From an uncultured Lachnospiraceae bacterium (GTDB lineage Bacteria > Bacillota > Clostridia > Lachnospirales > Lachnospiraceae), in assembly GCA_910584725.1 (NCBI GenBank), contig CAJUBE010000007.1, positions 70,887 to 134,886 on the forward strand: a DNA stretch of 64,000 bases. The letters are read 5' to 3'. The position numbers and the translations under genes are program-made. How positions within the stretch are numbered: position 1 is the first letter of the stretch; each line of letters begins with the position of its first letter. Below are positions 26,633 to 35,650 of this stretch, piece by piece. Below the pieces are notes generated by a model. The model saw only the letters and a program-made list of their open reading frames with translations. It ran no database searches and was not told the origin of the DNA.

Positions 26633-27691
26633 ATGATTCCCATATCCGCCTGTATCATCACGAAAAATGAAGCGGAAAACCTGAAAAAATGCCTGGAAGC
26701 CCTGCAACGGTATCCCTTTGAACTCGTTGTGGTTGACACCGGCTCCGAAGATAACTCCCGAGAGGTCGCCGCCGCATATACGGACAAGGTGTATACCTTT
26801 GATTGGGTGGACGATTTCTCCGCTGCCAGAAATTTCGCCGCGTCGCGTGCCTCCCACAACATCATATTTCCCGTAGACACCGACGAATTTATCACAAAGC
26901 TGGATTGGAACGAACTGCAGACGCAGCTCCTTGAAAACCCGAAATCCGTCGGCAGCGTCAAACGTATGGATTATTTTGAGACGGACGGCGAAAAACACTG
27001 TCAGCTCTGCGTCATAGACCGCATTTACAATCGCAGATATTACCGCTATACCATGCCAATCCATGAGACGCTCGCGCCCTTGACAAAGGCGCCCTATCTC
27101 TCCTACGCCTCCTCCATTGAGATCGACCATGTCGGCTATCTCGGCTCCGGGGATGCGCTGCGGGAAAAGGCGATGCGCGATATGAAACTGCTCTTGAAGG
27201 AGCTGGAGCGTGATCCCAGGAATCCCTATCACTGCTTTCAAGTTGCGCAAAGCTACATGCTGATGCGCGATTCCGAAAACGCGCTTCTCTATTTTCAGAA
27301 AGCGCTGGAACGCAGTCCCGATCCAATGGCGGATTACACCCACATCCTCCTCTATAACTACGGGCATCTTCTTCTGGAGCAGGGGCGCACGGAGGCGGCC
27401 GCCTTTTTACTTGACTACCATGCGTACTATCGGGATAATATGGACTATCTCTGCCTCACCGGCCTGTTGTATCTCCACCAAAACCAGCCCCTGAAAGCGC
27501 TTACGGAATTTGTAAATGCGCTGGCAGCCCCGGGCGGCGATCTGGCTGACCGCCGGGAACCGTCTTACTATATCGGCTATATTTACGAACTTTTCGGGAA
27601 ACCGGATATTGCCAAAACCCATTACCGAAACTGCGGAGAAGACTACACCCCCGCAAAGGAGGCGCTGGCAAGATTATCACAAACACACTAG
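26633..27691 (+). CDS. GT2 glycosyltransferase with TPR region, second subtype
   Basis: A 352-aa GT2-TPR protein whose motifs define a second subtype: CIITKNEAENLKKCLEALQ, VVDTGSEDNSREVA, WVDDFSAARNFAA, PVDTDEFI (DTDE in place of DCDE) and PIHETLAPL, with IDHVGYLGSGDALREKA. The nearest relative in the window is the second module of the protein at 28789. A 129-bp gap before it suggests a separate promoter, though none is clear. AGGAG lies 7 nt before the ATG. Confidence 0.85.
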   Translation: MIPISACIITKNEAENLKKCLEALQRYPFELVVVDTGSEDNSREVAAAYTDKVYTFDWVDDFSAARNFAASRASHNIIFPVDTDEFITKLDWNELQTQLLENPKSVGSVKRMDYFETDGEKHCQLCVIDRIYNRRYYRYTMPIHETLAPLTKAPYLSYASSIEIDHVGYLGSGDALREKAMRDMKLLLKELERDPRNPYHCFQVAQSYMLMRDSENALLYFQKALERSPDPMADYTHILLYNYGHLLLEQGRTEAAAFLLDYHAYYRDNMDYLCLTGLLYLHQNQPLKALTEFVNALAAPGGDLADRREPSYYIGYIYELFGKPDIAKTHYRNCGEDYTPAKEALARLSQTH

Positions 27692-27703
27692 AAGGAGCGC
27701 GAA

Positions 27704-28789
27704 ATGATTCCCCTTTCTGTCTGTATGATAGGTAAAAATGAAGAAAAAAATATTGAGAAATGTCTGTCCGCCCTTATGCCATACGGCTTTGAAATCATCT
27801 ATGTGGATACTGGCTCCACAGACCGAACGAAGGAGCTAGCCGCGAAACACGGTGCCGACATATACGATTTTGAATGGATTGACGATTTCTCCGCCGCCAG
27901 GAATTTCTCCTTGGAAAAAGCCACGCACGATCACGTGCTGATTCTGGACTGCGACGAATTTCTGACGAAACTGGATATGGAAGGTGTCTGCGCCGCCATC
28001 GAAGCGCATCCGCTCGGCGTCGGGCAGATCTGCCGCCACAGCTATACCGGCAGCGAAATCGGCGGCAACGCCTCCACGGAAGAAATTGACCGGGTGTTTA
28101 ACAGACGTAAGTATCACTATATTTACAAAATTCACGAACAGGTGGCCGATCGGGAAAGCGGCTCCACGGATTACGAGCGCTATCCCGTTCCCGTGACAGC
28201 GGATCACGTGGGCTATGTGGGATCCGCGGAGGAGAAACAGCGCAAAGCAAAGCGGAACAACGAACTTCTGTTTCAGGAGATCAAGCGAAATCCCGAGGAG
28301 CCTTACTTCTATTTTCAGGTAGGGCAGTCCTACAATCTGATAGACGACTATGAGAACGCCTACGTCTATTACAAAAAGGCCTTTTCCCTGCCCCTGAACT
28401 TGGAGAATGTCTGGGTTCACGTGATGGCAAACAATTTCATTGCCGCCTGTATCCAGACGAGCCGGGAGCCGGAGGCGCTTGCCCTCTATCTCCCTGTCTA
28501 CGACGACTACGCTATGGACGCAAACTTCCTGTGCAGTATAGGCAGCCTCTATCTGAATCTGACGCCTCCCCAGCCGCTTAAGGCCATGATGGAGTTTGTA
28601 AAGGTTCTGCAGGCGCCCGTTTCCCTGGAAGGCGCGGACTTAAGCAGCGCCGCGCTTTTCGGCATGGGCTATGCCAATGAGCTTCTGGGCAATTTTGCCG
28701 CGGCCCAAAATTTTTATGAAAAATCAGCCGCCAAAAACTATGCCGCCGCCATACAAAAACTGGCCACCGATACCGAAAGGAGTATCTGA
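27704..28789 (+). CDS. GT2 glycosyltransferase with TPR region
   Basis: A 361-aa paralogue, first subtype: SVCMIGKNEEKNIEKCL, YVDTGSTDRTKELAA, WIDDFSAARNFSL, LDCDEFL, IHEQVAD. The TPR-like half contains PYFYFQVGQSYNLIDDYENA and PQPLKAMMEFVKVLQAP. It starts 12 nt after the previous gene with AAGGAG before the ATG, and its TGA stop overlaps the next ATG by one base, so it is cotranslated with the two-module protein that follows. Confidence 0.85.
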   Translation: MIPLSVCMIGKNEEKNIEKCLSALMPYGFEIIYVDTGSTDRTKELAAKHGADIYDFEWIDDFSAARNFSLEKATHDHVLILDCDEFLTKLDMEGVCAAIEAHPLGVGQICRHSYTGSEIGGNASTEEIDRVFNRRKYHYIYKIHEQVADRESGSTDYERYPVPVTADHVGYVGSAEEKQRKAKRNNELLFQEIKRNPEEPYFYFQVGQSYNLIDDYENAYVYYKKAFSLPLNLENVWVHVMANNFIAACIQTSREPEALALYLPVYDDYAMDANFLCSIGSLYLNLTPPQPLKAMMEFVKVLQAPVSLEGADLSSAALFGMGYANELLGNFAAAQNFYEKSAAKNYAAAIQKLATDTERSI

Positions 28790-30930
28790 TGATTCCGATT
28801 TCCGTCTGTATCATAGGTAAAAACGAAGAAAAAAATATAGAAAGATGTCTGGCACCCCTCCGGGAACAGGATTTTGAAATTGTCTATGTGGACACGGGCT
28901 CCACGGATCGCACAAAGGAGCTTGCGGCAAAATACACGGACAATATCTACGAGTTTGAATGGATCAGCGACTTTTCCGCCGCCAGAAACTACGCGATCAA
29001 AAAGGCATCCCACAACTATATTTTAATCATAGATTGTGATGAGTTTCTGACAGACATCGACCGGGAAGCGCTGGAACAGGCCATATCCGATCACCCGAAG
29101 GGCGTCGGCCAGATCCTGCTCAACAACCGCTGCGAATCAGGCGGCGCGCAGGTTATCATTCCGAACCGTCTGGAACGGCTGTTTCACAGACAGTATTACC
29201 ACTACGAAAACGCCATACACGAACAGATCTGCGATGTCAGGACAGGCAGTACCTACTATGCGCGTTACGAGGCGCCCATAGCCGTAGACCACATCGGCTA
29301 TGCAGGCACCGCGGAGGAACGCAGAAAGAAGACGGAGCGCAACAACGAGCTTCTCTTTCATGAAATTGAGGCTCACCCCGACGACCCCTACAACTATTTC
29401 CAGGCAGCCCAGTCCTTCAATCTGATCGAGGATTATGAAAATGCCTATACCTATTATAAAACGGCTTTTTCACTGGGACCGGATACTGCAAATCCCTGGG
29501 TTTATGTCATGGCGAGCAACCTTATAAATGTCTGCGTACAGCTCGGCAGAGGTGAGGAGGCGCTTGCCCTCTATCTCCCCGTCTACGACTCTTACGCCGC
29601 CAATCCGTCCTTTCTAAGCAGCATGGGCAGTCTCTATCTTGACCTGGAGCCGCCCCGGCCCTTAAAAGCCATAGTGGAGTTTGTAAAAGTCTTACAGAGC
29701 CCCGTCTCCCCTGACGGGATGGACTACAGCGCGGTGGCGCTCTACGGCATGGGCTACTCCAACGAGCTCTTGGGCAATGCCCCCGCCGCCCTCAGTTTTT
29801 ATCAGAAATCGGCGGAGAAAAACTACCCCCTGGCGCTGCAAAAGCTGTCGGAACTGCAAGGACAGTCAGAGACGCGCACGATACCGGTTTCCGTATGTAT
29901 CATCACAAAAAACGAGGCTTCCCGCCTGCAGGAATGTCTCGAAGCATTAAAACCATATCCTTTTGAGATCGTTGTCGTTGACACCGGCTCCGAGGACAAC
30001 TCCATCGAAACGGCAAAGCGATACACGACGCATGTGCATGAATTTGCCTGGTGCGACGACTTTTCCGCCGCCAGAAACTTCGCCGCGGGATGCGCCTCCC
30101 ACGACCTGATTTTTCCCATAGATACCGACGAAATTCTCACTTCCTTTGACTGGAACGGGCTGCAGCAGGCATTGCAGACACATTCCGGAGACGTAGGCCA
30201 TGTGAAGCGACTGGACTATTATGAGACGAAGGACGGCGTGCAATGCTACGAAGTGATGATCGAGCGCATCTATGACCGCAGATACTACGAATACCGCGGA
30301 ACCGTGCACGAGGCTCTCGTCCCCATCACGGATGCTCCCTACGCCTCCTACGATACCTCGATCGTCATAGACCATGCGGGCTATCTGGGCAATGCAGAAC
30401 AATTGCGGGAAAAGGCGGAACGGAATCTCGCCTTATTGGAAAAAGCGCTGGCGACCGATCCCGATAATCCTTACATCCATTTTCAGATTGGCCAGAGCTA
30501 TCTGTTGATGCGCTGCCACGAGCGTGCCTGCGAGTATTTTCAAGCGGCCGTGGAGCTGAACCCGCCGCCGGAGGCTGACTATACGCGCATGTTGATCAAC
30601 AATTACGGAAACACCCTGATCGACTTGGACAGGCCAACGGAAGCCATCAGGCTTCTCTCCTATTACGAGCACTACGACAACTGCATGGATTATCTATGTA
30701 TGATCGGTTTAAGCTATATGTTTATCGGTGAGCCCCTGCGGGCTCTGCCGGAATTTGTCAAGGCGCTGACGGCATCGGTCAGAGATTCCATCGATCCCGC
30801 GAGTCCCTCCTACTATGTCGGTTATCTCTACGAGTTCTTCGGAAAAACGGATATCGCCAGGACCCACTACCAAAACTGCGGCGACTATGCCCCCGCGGTG
30901 GAGGCGCTGAAACGACTGGACAGTACATAA
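28789..30930 (+). CDS. two-module GT2-TPR glycosyltransferase (tandem fusion)
   Basis: A 713-aa protein made of two complete GT2-TPR units. Module 1 (about 1-358) has CIIGKNEEKNIERCL, VDTGSTDRTKELAAK, FSAARNYAI, IDCDEFL and IHEQICD. Module 2 (about 363-713) has IPVSVCIITKNEASRLQECL, VDTGSEDNSIETA, FSAARNFAA, PIDTDEIL and VHEALVPI. Module 1 resembles the protein at 27704 and module 2 the protein at 26633, so the gene arose by fusing the two subtypes. Both modules keep their acidic metal motifs, so both may be active and could add sugars in sequence. The ATG follows AGGAG by 6 nt. Confidence 0.87.
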   Translation: MIPISVCIIGKNEEKNIERCLAPLREQDFEIVYVDTGSTDRTKELAAKYTDNIYEFEWISDFSAARNYAIKKASHNYILIIDCDEFLTDIDREALEQAISDHPKGVGQILLNNRCESGGAQVIIPNRLERLFHRQYYHYENAIHEQICDVRTGSTYYARYEAPIAVDHIGYAGTAEERRKKTERNNELLFHEIEAHPDDPYNYFQAAQSFNLIEDYENAYTYYKTAFSLGPDTANPWVYVMASNLINVCVQLGRGEEALALYLPVYDSYAANPSFLSSMGSLYLDLEPPRPLKAIVEFVKVLQSPVSPDGMDYSAVALYGMGYSNELLGNAPAALSFYQKSAEKNYPLALQKLSELQGQSETRTIPVSVCIITKNEASRLQECLEALKPYPFEIVVVDTGSEDNSIETAKRYTTHVHEFAWCDDFSAARNFAAGCASHDLIFPIDTDEILTSFDWNGLQQALQTHSGDVGHVKRLDYYETKDGVQCYEVMIERIYDRRYYEYRGTVHEALVPITDAPYASYDTSIVIDHAGYLGNAEQLREKAERNLALLEKALATDPDNPYIHFQIGQSYLLMRCHERACEYFQAAVELNPPPEADYTRMLINNYGNTLIDLDRPTEAIRLLSYYEHYDNCMDYLCMIGLSYMFIGEPLRALPEFVKALTASVRDSIDPASPSYYVGYLYEFFGKTDIARTHYQNCGDYAPAVEALKRLDST

Positions 30931-30948
30931 GCAGAGATTCGAAATGCT

Positions 30949-31032
30949 TCGCATTTCTCATTCGCGTTGCTCGTCGTAAGCCTCCCGAAGCATGCTCTTA
31001 TGCAAGCATGGCGCCTGCTTCGGGAGACTTCC
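30949..31032. repeat. inverted repeats between the glycosyltransferase cluster and flagellin
   Basis: GAAATGC-TTC-GCATTTC is followed by a longer pair CTCCCGAAGCA/TGCTTCGGGAG enclosing GCATGCTCTTATGCAAGCATGG. It sits downstream of the last glycosyltransferase and probably helps end that transcript, though no T-run follows. The end CTTCCTACTCTGCTTATGC recurs, with small changes, at 56148. Confidence 0.45.
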
Positions 31033-31048
31033 TACTCTGCTTATGCGT

Positions 31049-31086
31049 GCAAAAAAGACCCCATCCTTTCGGATGAGGTCTTTTGA
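31049..31086. terminator. bidirectional rho-independent terminator between GT cluster and flagellin
   Basis: AAAAGACC-CCATCC-TTTC-GGATGAGGTCTTTT forms a GC-rich stem flanked by A-run and T-run, so it can end both the minus-strand flagellin transcript (stop 31123) and the plus-strand glycosyltransferase operon. Confidence 0.85.
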
Positions 31087-31122
31087 TCGTCACTGTGTAA
31101 TTCCCATTTACAGCTAATCTGA

Positions 31123-32190
31123 TTAGCCAAGTAAGGACAGTGCCAGCTGATTGCTCTGGTTTGCCTGAGACAGCATAGACGTACCAGCCTGCTGTAAGAT
31201 ATTGTTGTTGGAGTACTGAACCATCTCCGTAGCAATATCCGTATCGCGGATAGCAGCTTCTGCGGACTGGGTGTTCTCTACGATGTTGTCCAGGTTGCTG
31301 ATCGTGTGCTCCAGTCTGTTCTGGATTGCACCGAGATCAGATCTCTGCTGAGATACTAAGGAGATCGCGCCCTTGATGAATGCATTCAGGGAGTTGAAAT
31401 CCTGAGCCGTAGCAACAGTCTTATCGGAACCTGTGCCGCCTGCCTGCAAGGACATGAAGCTGGTAACAAGCTTCAGAGCCACTGCACTGGTCATAGAGGT
31501 CTTGTTGTACTTGCCGTTAGCGCCTACAGCAGAGAATGTGGTCGTGCCCTTGGTATCAGCCGCACCGATCATAACCTTCTGAGAACCTACGGTTGTAGCC
31601 GTGTAAGTGGTAGATACATACTTAACATCCGTATTCTTGGTAAGGTTGTTGTAGGTAACCTTGGTGTACAGCTTGGTGTCGATATTACGAGCCAGACCGT
31701 TCATGCTCATGTTGTTGATGCTGATATCGATGTGCTGACCAGCCTCTGCGCCAACCTGAAGGCCCTTCATGAAGGAACCGTCTAACAGGTTCATCTCGTT
31801 GAAGGTGGTTGTGCTCTGTACACGGTCAACTTCGCTCATCAGCTGTCTGATCTCAGCCTGGATGGAAGCACGATCGGTTGTGGTCAGGGTTCCGTTCTCA
31901 CCCTTAACAGCCAGCTCGTTCATTCTCTGGAGCATATCCTCAACTTCGTTGAGTGCGCCCTCAGCGGTCTGTACTACGCTGATACCATCCTGCGCGTTAG
32001 CGGAAGCCTGTGTAAGACCTCTTACCTGTCTGCGCATCTTCTCGGAAATGGAGAGCCCTGCTGCGTCATCTGCTGCACGGTTGATCTTGTAACCGGAAGA
32101 CAGCTTCTCTGTGGACTTAGCCTGAGAAGAAGTGGTGAGACCTAACATTCTGTTAGAGTTCATAGCTGTAATGTTGTGTTTTACGATCAT
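31123..32190 (-). CDS. hag: flagellin
   Basis: A 355-aa filament protein. The conserved N-terminal D0/D1 (IVKHNITAMNSNR, STEKLSSGYKINRAADDAAG) and C-terminal D1/D0 (ISNLDNIVENTQSAEAAIRD, ending NQLALSLLG) are complete. The central variable part (about 165-265) is short and rich in Thr and Ser, offering many O-glycosylation sites, which fits the eight glycosyltransferase genes nearby. The gene has its own sigma-D promoter (32323-32349) and a leader with CsrA-type sites (32199-32230). AGGAGG is 8 nt before ATG 32190. It is transcribed away from fliDST. Confidence 0.97.
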   Translation of the reverse strand: MIVKHNITAMNSNRMLGLTTSSQAKSTEKLSSGYKINRAADDAAGLSISEKMRRQVRGLTQASANAQDGISVVQTAEGALNEVEDMLQRMNELAVKGENGTLTTTDRASIQAEIRQLMSEVDRVQSTTTFNEMNLLDGSFMKGLQVGAEAGQHIDISINNMSMNGLARNIDTKLYTKVTYNNLTKNTDVKYVSTTYTATTVGSQKVMIGAADTKGTTTFSAVGANGKYNKTSMTSAVALKLVTSFMSLQAGGTGSDKTVATAQDFNSLNAFIKGAISLVSQQRSDLGAIQNRLEHTISNLDNIVENTQSAEAAIRDTDIATEMVQYSNNNILQQAGTSMLSQANQSNQLALSLLG

Positions 32191-32198
32191 GGTATATT

Positions 32199-32230
32199 CC
32201 TCCTTGAATTTATTGCGGCATCCTTGCCGC
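32199..32230 (-). promoter_or_regulatory. predicted CsrA-binding sites in the flagellin leader
   Basis: On the mRNA, GCGGC-AAGGAU-GCCGC (32230-32215) is a perfect 5-bp hairpin presenting AAGGA in its loop. The Shine-Dalgarno AAGGAGG (32205-32199) follows about ten bases later. A looped A-N-GGA plus a second site at the ribosome-binding site is the pattern by which CsrA represses hag in Bacillus subtilis. csrA and fliW are encoded at 40618-41307. Several more GGA triplets lie upstream in the ~125-nt leader. Confidence 0.65.
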
Positions 32231-32322
32231 CTGTTTTGTTTTGTGGTTCCGCTTCCGTCCCGTCCGCTGACATCCGCTTCCCCACCGGCTTCAAGTAAGT
32301 ATTTTTACTTTACTTGTATTAT

Positions 32323-32349
32323 ATATCGGTGGGAATCCGATATACTTTA
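32323..32349 (-). promoter_or_regulatory. sigma-D (sigma-28) promoter of flagellin
   Basis: Minus strand: TAAA (32349-32346), exactly 15 nt, then ACCGATAT (32330-32323), close to the consensus TAAA-N15-GCCGATAA. Confidence 0.85.
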
Positions 32350-32390
32350 GTCCCGAAGAAAAATTTTTTTAAAAATTTTTCTTCGGGACT
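32349..32390. terminator. 20-bp perfect palindrome between fliT and flagellin
   Basis: AGTCCCGAAGAAAAATTTTT and its exact complement are separated by TT. It lies 3 nt after the stop of the FliT-like gene and touches the -35 box of the flagellin promoter. It probably terminates the flaG-fliD-fliS-fliT transcript, with the A/T half of the stem acting as U-tract. Confidence 0.7.
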
Positions 32391-32393
32391 TTT

Positions 32394-32870
32394 CTACTTC
32401 TTACTGTCATAAAATTGTGGAGCTACATAGTTTAAGCTGTTCATATGATTATAGTAGTTTTTGCTTGCCTTCATCTGGGAGGAAGCGCTGCCGATCTGCT
32501 GCCTGTTCTTCTTAAACTGCTGCTCCGCCTGTATTTTGTTCCGCATTCTCGCAGCGTTTATGCTCACGATCTTCTCCGTGATTACGGCAATCAGCTCCTG
32601 CATCCGCTTAATTTCCACACGGTAAGCCTGCTTGTTCTCCATCAGCTCTTCCCGAATCCGGTCATATACCGACTCAAACCCCTCATCCAGAAGCTCCAGC
32701 TTCTCCGCCAGCTCTCCCATTCTGTCTGAGGAGACATCCAGAGCTTCCATATCCAGCTGTTCCTGCTTAAACAAACGCTCCTGCGCCTCGTTTTCCTTCA
32801 TGATCTCGTCGAGAATCCGGCTCTTCTTCTCCAGACTCTCCACCAGAACCTGCGCGCTGCTCAGACTCAT
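32394..32870 (-). CDS. FliT/FlgN-like flagellar export chaperone
   Basis: A 158-aa almost wholly helical, charged protein (LVESLEKKSRILDEIMKENE ... MGELAEKLELLDEGFESVYD) with coiled-coil character, like FliT/FlgN export chaperones. It lies 12 nt after fliS and last in the flaG-fliD-fliS operon, the position of fliT in many bacteria. Sequence similarity to named FliT proteins is not obvious by eye. A clear FlgN is encoded separately at 47088, supporting the FliT assignment. Confidence 0.7.
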   Translation of the reverse strand: MSLSSAQVLVESLEKKSRILDEIMKENEAQERLFKQEQLDMEALDVSSDRMGELAEKLELLDEGFESVYDRIREELMENKQAYRVEIKRMQELIAVITEKIVSINAARMRNKIQAEQQFKKNRQQIGSASSQMKASKNYYNHMNSLNYVAPQFYDSKK

Positions 32871-32882
32871 GCCGCCACCTCT

Positions 32883-33269
32883 CTACCCATGCTGGTTACT
32901 GCGCTTCATTACTTCCTTCCACGTATCGCGGACGCTCCGCAGATGCATATTCACTTCCTCCAGAATCGCCGTATCCTTTTTCATATTCGCCTGAAAAAGC
33001 CTCTGCAAAAGATAGACATAGATTCTGTCAAAGTCCTCCGCCACCGGATACTTATGATCCAGCGTATTGCGAAACTCTTCAATAATACGCTGCGTCTTTT
33101 TGATATGATTGTGCGCTTTCTCAATCTCGCCGTGCTCGATCGCCACAATAGCGATATTGACAAATTTGATTGCGCCCTCATAGAGCATCAGCGTCACTTC
33201 CGCCGGGGAAGCCGTCATAATCTTATTCTGTGTATATTCCGCAAAAGGATTGCGTGCCGGCATAGCCAT
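32883..33269 (-). CDS. fliS: flagellar export chaperone FliS
   Basis: A 128-aa FliS: NPFAEYTQNKIMTASPAEVTLMLYEGAIKF is the family N-terminal signature, and the rest folds as a four-helix bundle. FliS caps the C-terminus of unpolymerised flagellin and, in the Bacillus model, hands off FliW. It is encoded between fliD and the FliT-like gene. Confidence 0.95.
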   Translation of the reverse strand: MAMPARNPFAEYTQNKIMTASPAEVTLMLYEGAIKFVNIAIVAIEHGEIEKAHNHIKKTQRIIEEFRNTLDHKYPVAEDFDRIYVYLLQRLFQANMKKDTAILEEVNMHLRSVRDTWKEVMKRSNQHG

Positions 33270-33308
33270 TCTCCTCCTTGATCCAACCTGCCATTTTTCT
33301 TAAACGGA

Positions 33309-35630
33309 TCAGCCGCCGAACAGACTGGAGAGTGAATTGTTCTTGGACTCCAGCTTCGCCAGCGCCGTCTCCATAGCGGAAAACTTCGCATACCACTTAT
33401 CCATATAGCCGTTCAGCTTCTCTTCCTGTGCCTTGATCTTCTTCGTGTACTCGTCGTACTCTTCCTTCATCTTTTTGTCGTTGTAGACAGTGAGGGCGCT
33501 GCTGAACTTCGTAGCCGACATCTGCTTCGCCAGCTCGTCATGCATATTGTTGGTCAGCCCTACGAAGAAATCCATCACCGCGTCGGGGTCCGTAGCGATC
33601 ATCGTGCGCAGATCGGGATGCCCCGCCTCGGGCTCCCAACTGAGCGGATCATCCTTATTCCCAAGGATATGGTAAGCGTTTCTCTCATTATCCTTCGCCT
33701 TATAATAGCTGAGCGTCTCGATACCGAAGTCCGCCAGATACATGTTCGTGCCGTTTACATTGACACCCTTGAGCATAACGTTTCTCATAGCCATAGACAC
33801 GGTATTCAGCGTGCTGTCCCTGCGCAGAAGGGAATCCTTGATCTTCTTCTCCCACTCCTCTATCTCGGAATCCGACAGCGCGTCTTTCTCCTCGGAGGTA
33901 AGCGGCTCGTAATCCTTCGCCGAATCCGCGTTATACAGCGCGTCCATCTCGTTGACCAGCTCATTATAGCTGTTGAAGAAATCCTTGATCATGTCATAGA
34001 CGCCATCGGTATCGGTCGTCGTGGACAGGGTGATGTCTTTGTCCGGATTCTGCTCCATAGCCGTGATGGTCATGCCGTTTACGGTCAGCGTGTTGTTGTA
34101 GGAAGAATAATCCACACCGTTTAAGAGGAACTGCGCATCGACACCCTGAATCTTATGGGCTGTCTTTCCGTTTGTATAACCGGCGACATTCGTCAGGAAT
34201 TTGTCCGCCGCGTCGATCTTCTTCTCCACCTCGGCCGTCACATCGTCAATAAGATCCTGGGTTCCGCTCACCTTGATGTGATCGGGATCACTGTCATCAA
34301 CGGTGAAATACTGTTTGTTGTCCTGTATCTTCTTCTCGTCCTCTTCCTTCATCTTAAGGTTGCCGGCGATAGCATTTACATAGTCGTAACAATCCTGGGC
34401 CTTCTTGATTTCCGCCTCCTGATCCTTGATCTCCGCAACCTTCGCGTCAATTGCGGTCTGGTCAGGGGTCGGCGCTTTCTGCAGCTCGATCAGCTCTTTG
34501 GTCAGCTCCTCCAGCTTGTGCGTCATGCCGCCATAACGCTCTTTCACATACACCGGATTGCCGTCATCGTCAACCTTCGGATTACCGTCCGCATCCTTCT
34601 CCTGCTCATACACGGGCGTTGTGCCGTCCGCCTCAAACTTCGGCGTGCCGTCGTCGTTCGTCGCCTGCTTATTCCGCTCTTCGCCGTAAATCCTCTTATA
34701 GAGGTCTTCCTGCAGCTTCGCATAGTCGCCGTTGTAGGGTGCCTTTGTGACATCGCCGTACTCCGCAAAGCCATCCAGCTTTTTCAACTGCTCCTCGTTG
34801 TACTTGTTTCCGGCTTCCAGCGCCTTGATAAAGTTTTCCAGCTCGTCATTTTCCTGCTTGTACGCCGCCGCACGCGCCGCTACCTGATCATCGATTTCCT
34901 TCTGCTTCGCCGTCCCATCCGTCTTGTAGCCCTGCCACTTCAGGTAGTCCTGATACTCCGGACTCGGATTGCTCGCGTCGTACTCCGTCAAAAGCCCTAA
35001 TGCGCCCAGCGCCTTGAAGCCGTTCTCGTCGTTTGCGGAGAGGAAGAAATTCGCGTTCTTACCGGTATCCGTAGAACTCATATAGATACGCTGGTTACCC
35101 TCGTCAAAGTTCGCGTTCAGACCGGTCTCCTTGATCTTCGCCACAAACTCGTCGATCGTCATATCCTTCGACACTTCGATCTTCACTTCCTGCCCCAGAG
35201 CGCCGTTTACGCTGATGCTGCCCTTCTCCTCGGTAAAGCCGAGTTTCTCAAGGGTAGCCCCGCCCCGGAAGCGCACGCCCTGATCCGTCTCCAGACTTGC
35301 GCTGGTCAGGTAAGCCTGCTTCGCAAGCTGCAGCACCCGCAGCGTATGCACGCCGTCCACAGTGCTCTCGCCGCTCACCACCTTGACGGCATTCGGATCC
35401 GATACCGTCGTCTTTTTCTTTTTATAAGACCCCTGCAGGCGCATATCGTCAAGCTTCTGGTAGAAGCTGTAAATCTTTGTGTTCAGCGCCTTCCACGCGT
35501 CCTGTTTCCAGGAATGCTTGGTCTGCGCCTTCACCAGCTTCGTCTTTTTCATGCTCTGCGCCGAAGCAAGCTCGTTGATAATACTCTCGGTATCGAGTCC
35601 CGAGTACATACCTGTGATTCTGATAGCCAT
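33309..35630 (-). CDS. fliD: flagellar cap protein FliD (enlarged)
   Basis: A 773-aa filament cap/hook-associated protein 2. The N-terminus RITGMYSGLDTESIINELAS and LRVLQLAKQAYLTSASLETD, the central FLLNGVDYSSYNNTLTVNGM and the C-terminal coiled coil (KIKAQEEKLNGYMDKWYAKF) are characteristic. It is longer than usual because of a ~250-residue charged insertion (about 215-465) with calcium-loop-like DADGNPKVDDDGNP and long helices. Filament caps often vary in this outward-facing part. The gene belongs to the sigma-D-driven flaG operon. Confidence 0.93.
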   Translation of the reverse strand: MAIRITGMYSGLDTESIINELASAQSMKKTKLVKAQTKHSWKQDAWKALNTKIYSFYQKLDDMRLQGSYKKKKTTVSDPNAVKVVSGESTVDGVHTLRVLQLAKQAYLTSASLETDQGVRFRGGATLEKLGFTEEKGSISVNGALGQEVKIEVSKDMTIDEFVAKIKETGLNANFDEGNQRIYMSSTDTGKNANFFLSANDENGFKALGALGLLTEYDASNPSPEYQDYLKWQGYKTDGTAKQKEIDDQVAARAAAYKQENDELENFIKALEAGNKYNEEQLKKLDGFAEYGDVTKAPYNGDYAKLQEDLYKRIYGEERNKQATNDDGTPKFEADGTTPVYEQEKDADGNPKVDDDGNPVYVKERYGGMTHKLEELTKELIELQKAPTPDQTAIDAKVAEIKDQEAEIKKAQDCYDYVNAIAGNLKMKEEDEKKIQDNKQYFTVDDSDPDHIKVSGTQDLIDDVTAEVEKKIDAADKFLTNVAGYTNGKTAHKIQGVDAQFLLNGVDYSSYNNTLTVNGMTITAMEQNPDKDITLSTTTDTDGVYDMIKDFFNSYNELVNEMDALYNADSAKDYEPLTSEEKDALSDSEIEEWEKKIKDSLLRRDSTLNTVSMAMRNVMLKGVNVNGTNMYLADFGIETLSYYKAKDNERNAYHILGNKDDPLSWEPEAGHPDLRTMIATDPDAVMDFFVGLTNNMHDELAKQMSATKFSSALTVYNDKKMKEEYDEYTKKIKAQEEKLNGYMDKWYAKFSAMETALAKLESKNNSLSSLFGG

Positions 35631-35650
35631 TGTCGTCTCCTCCTAACTGT

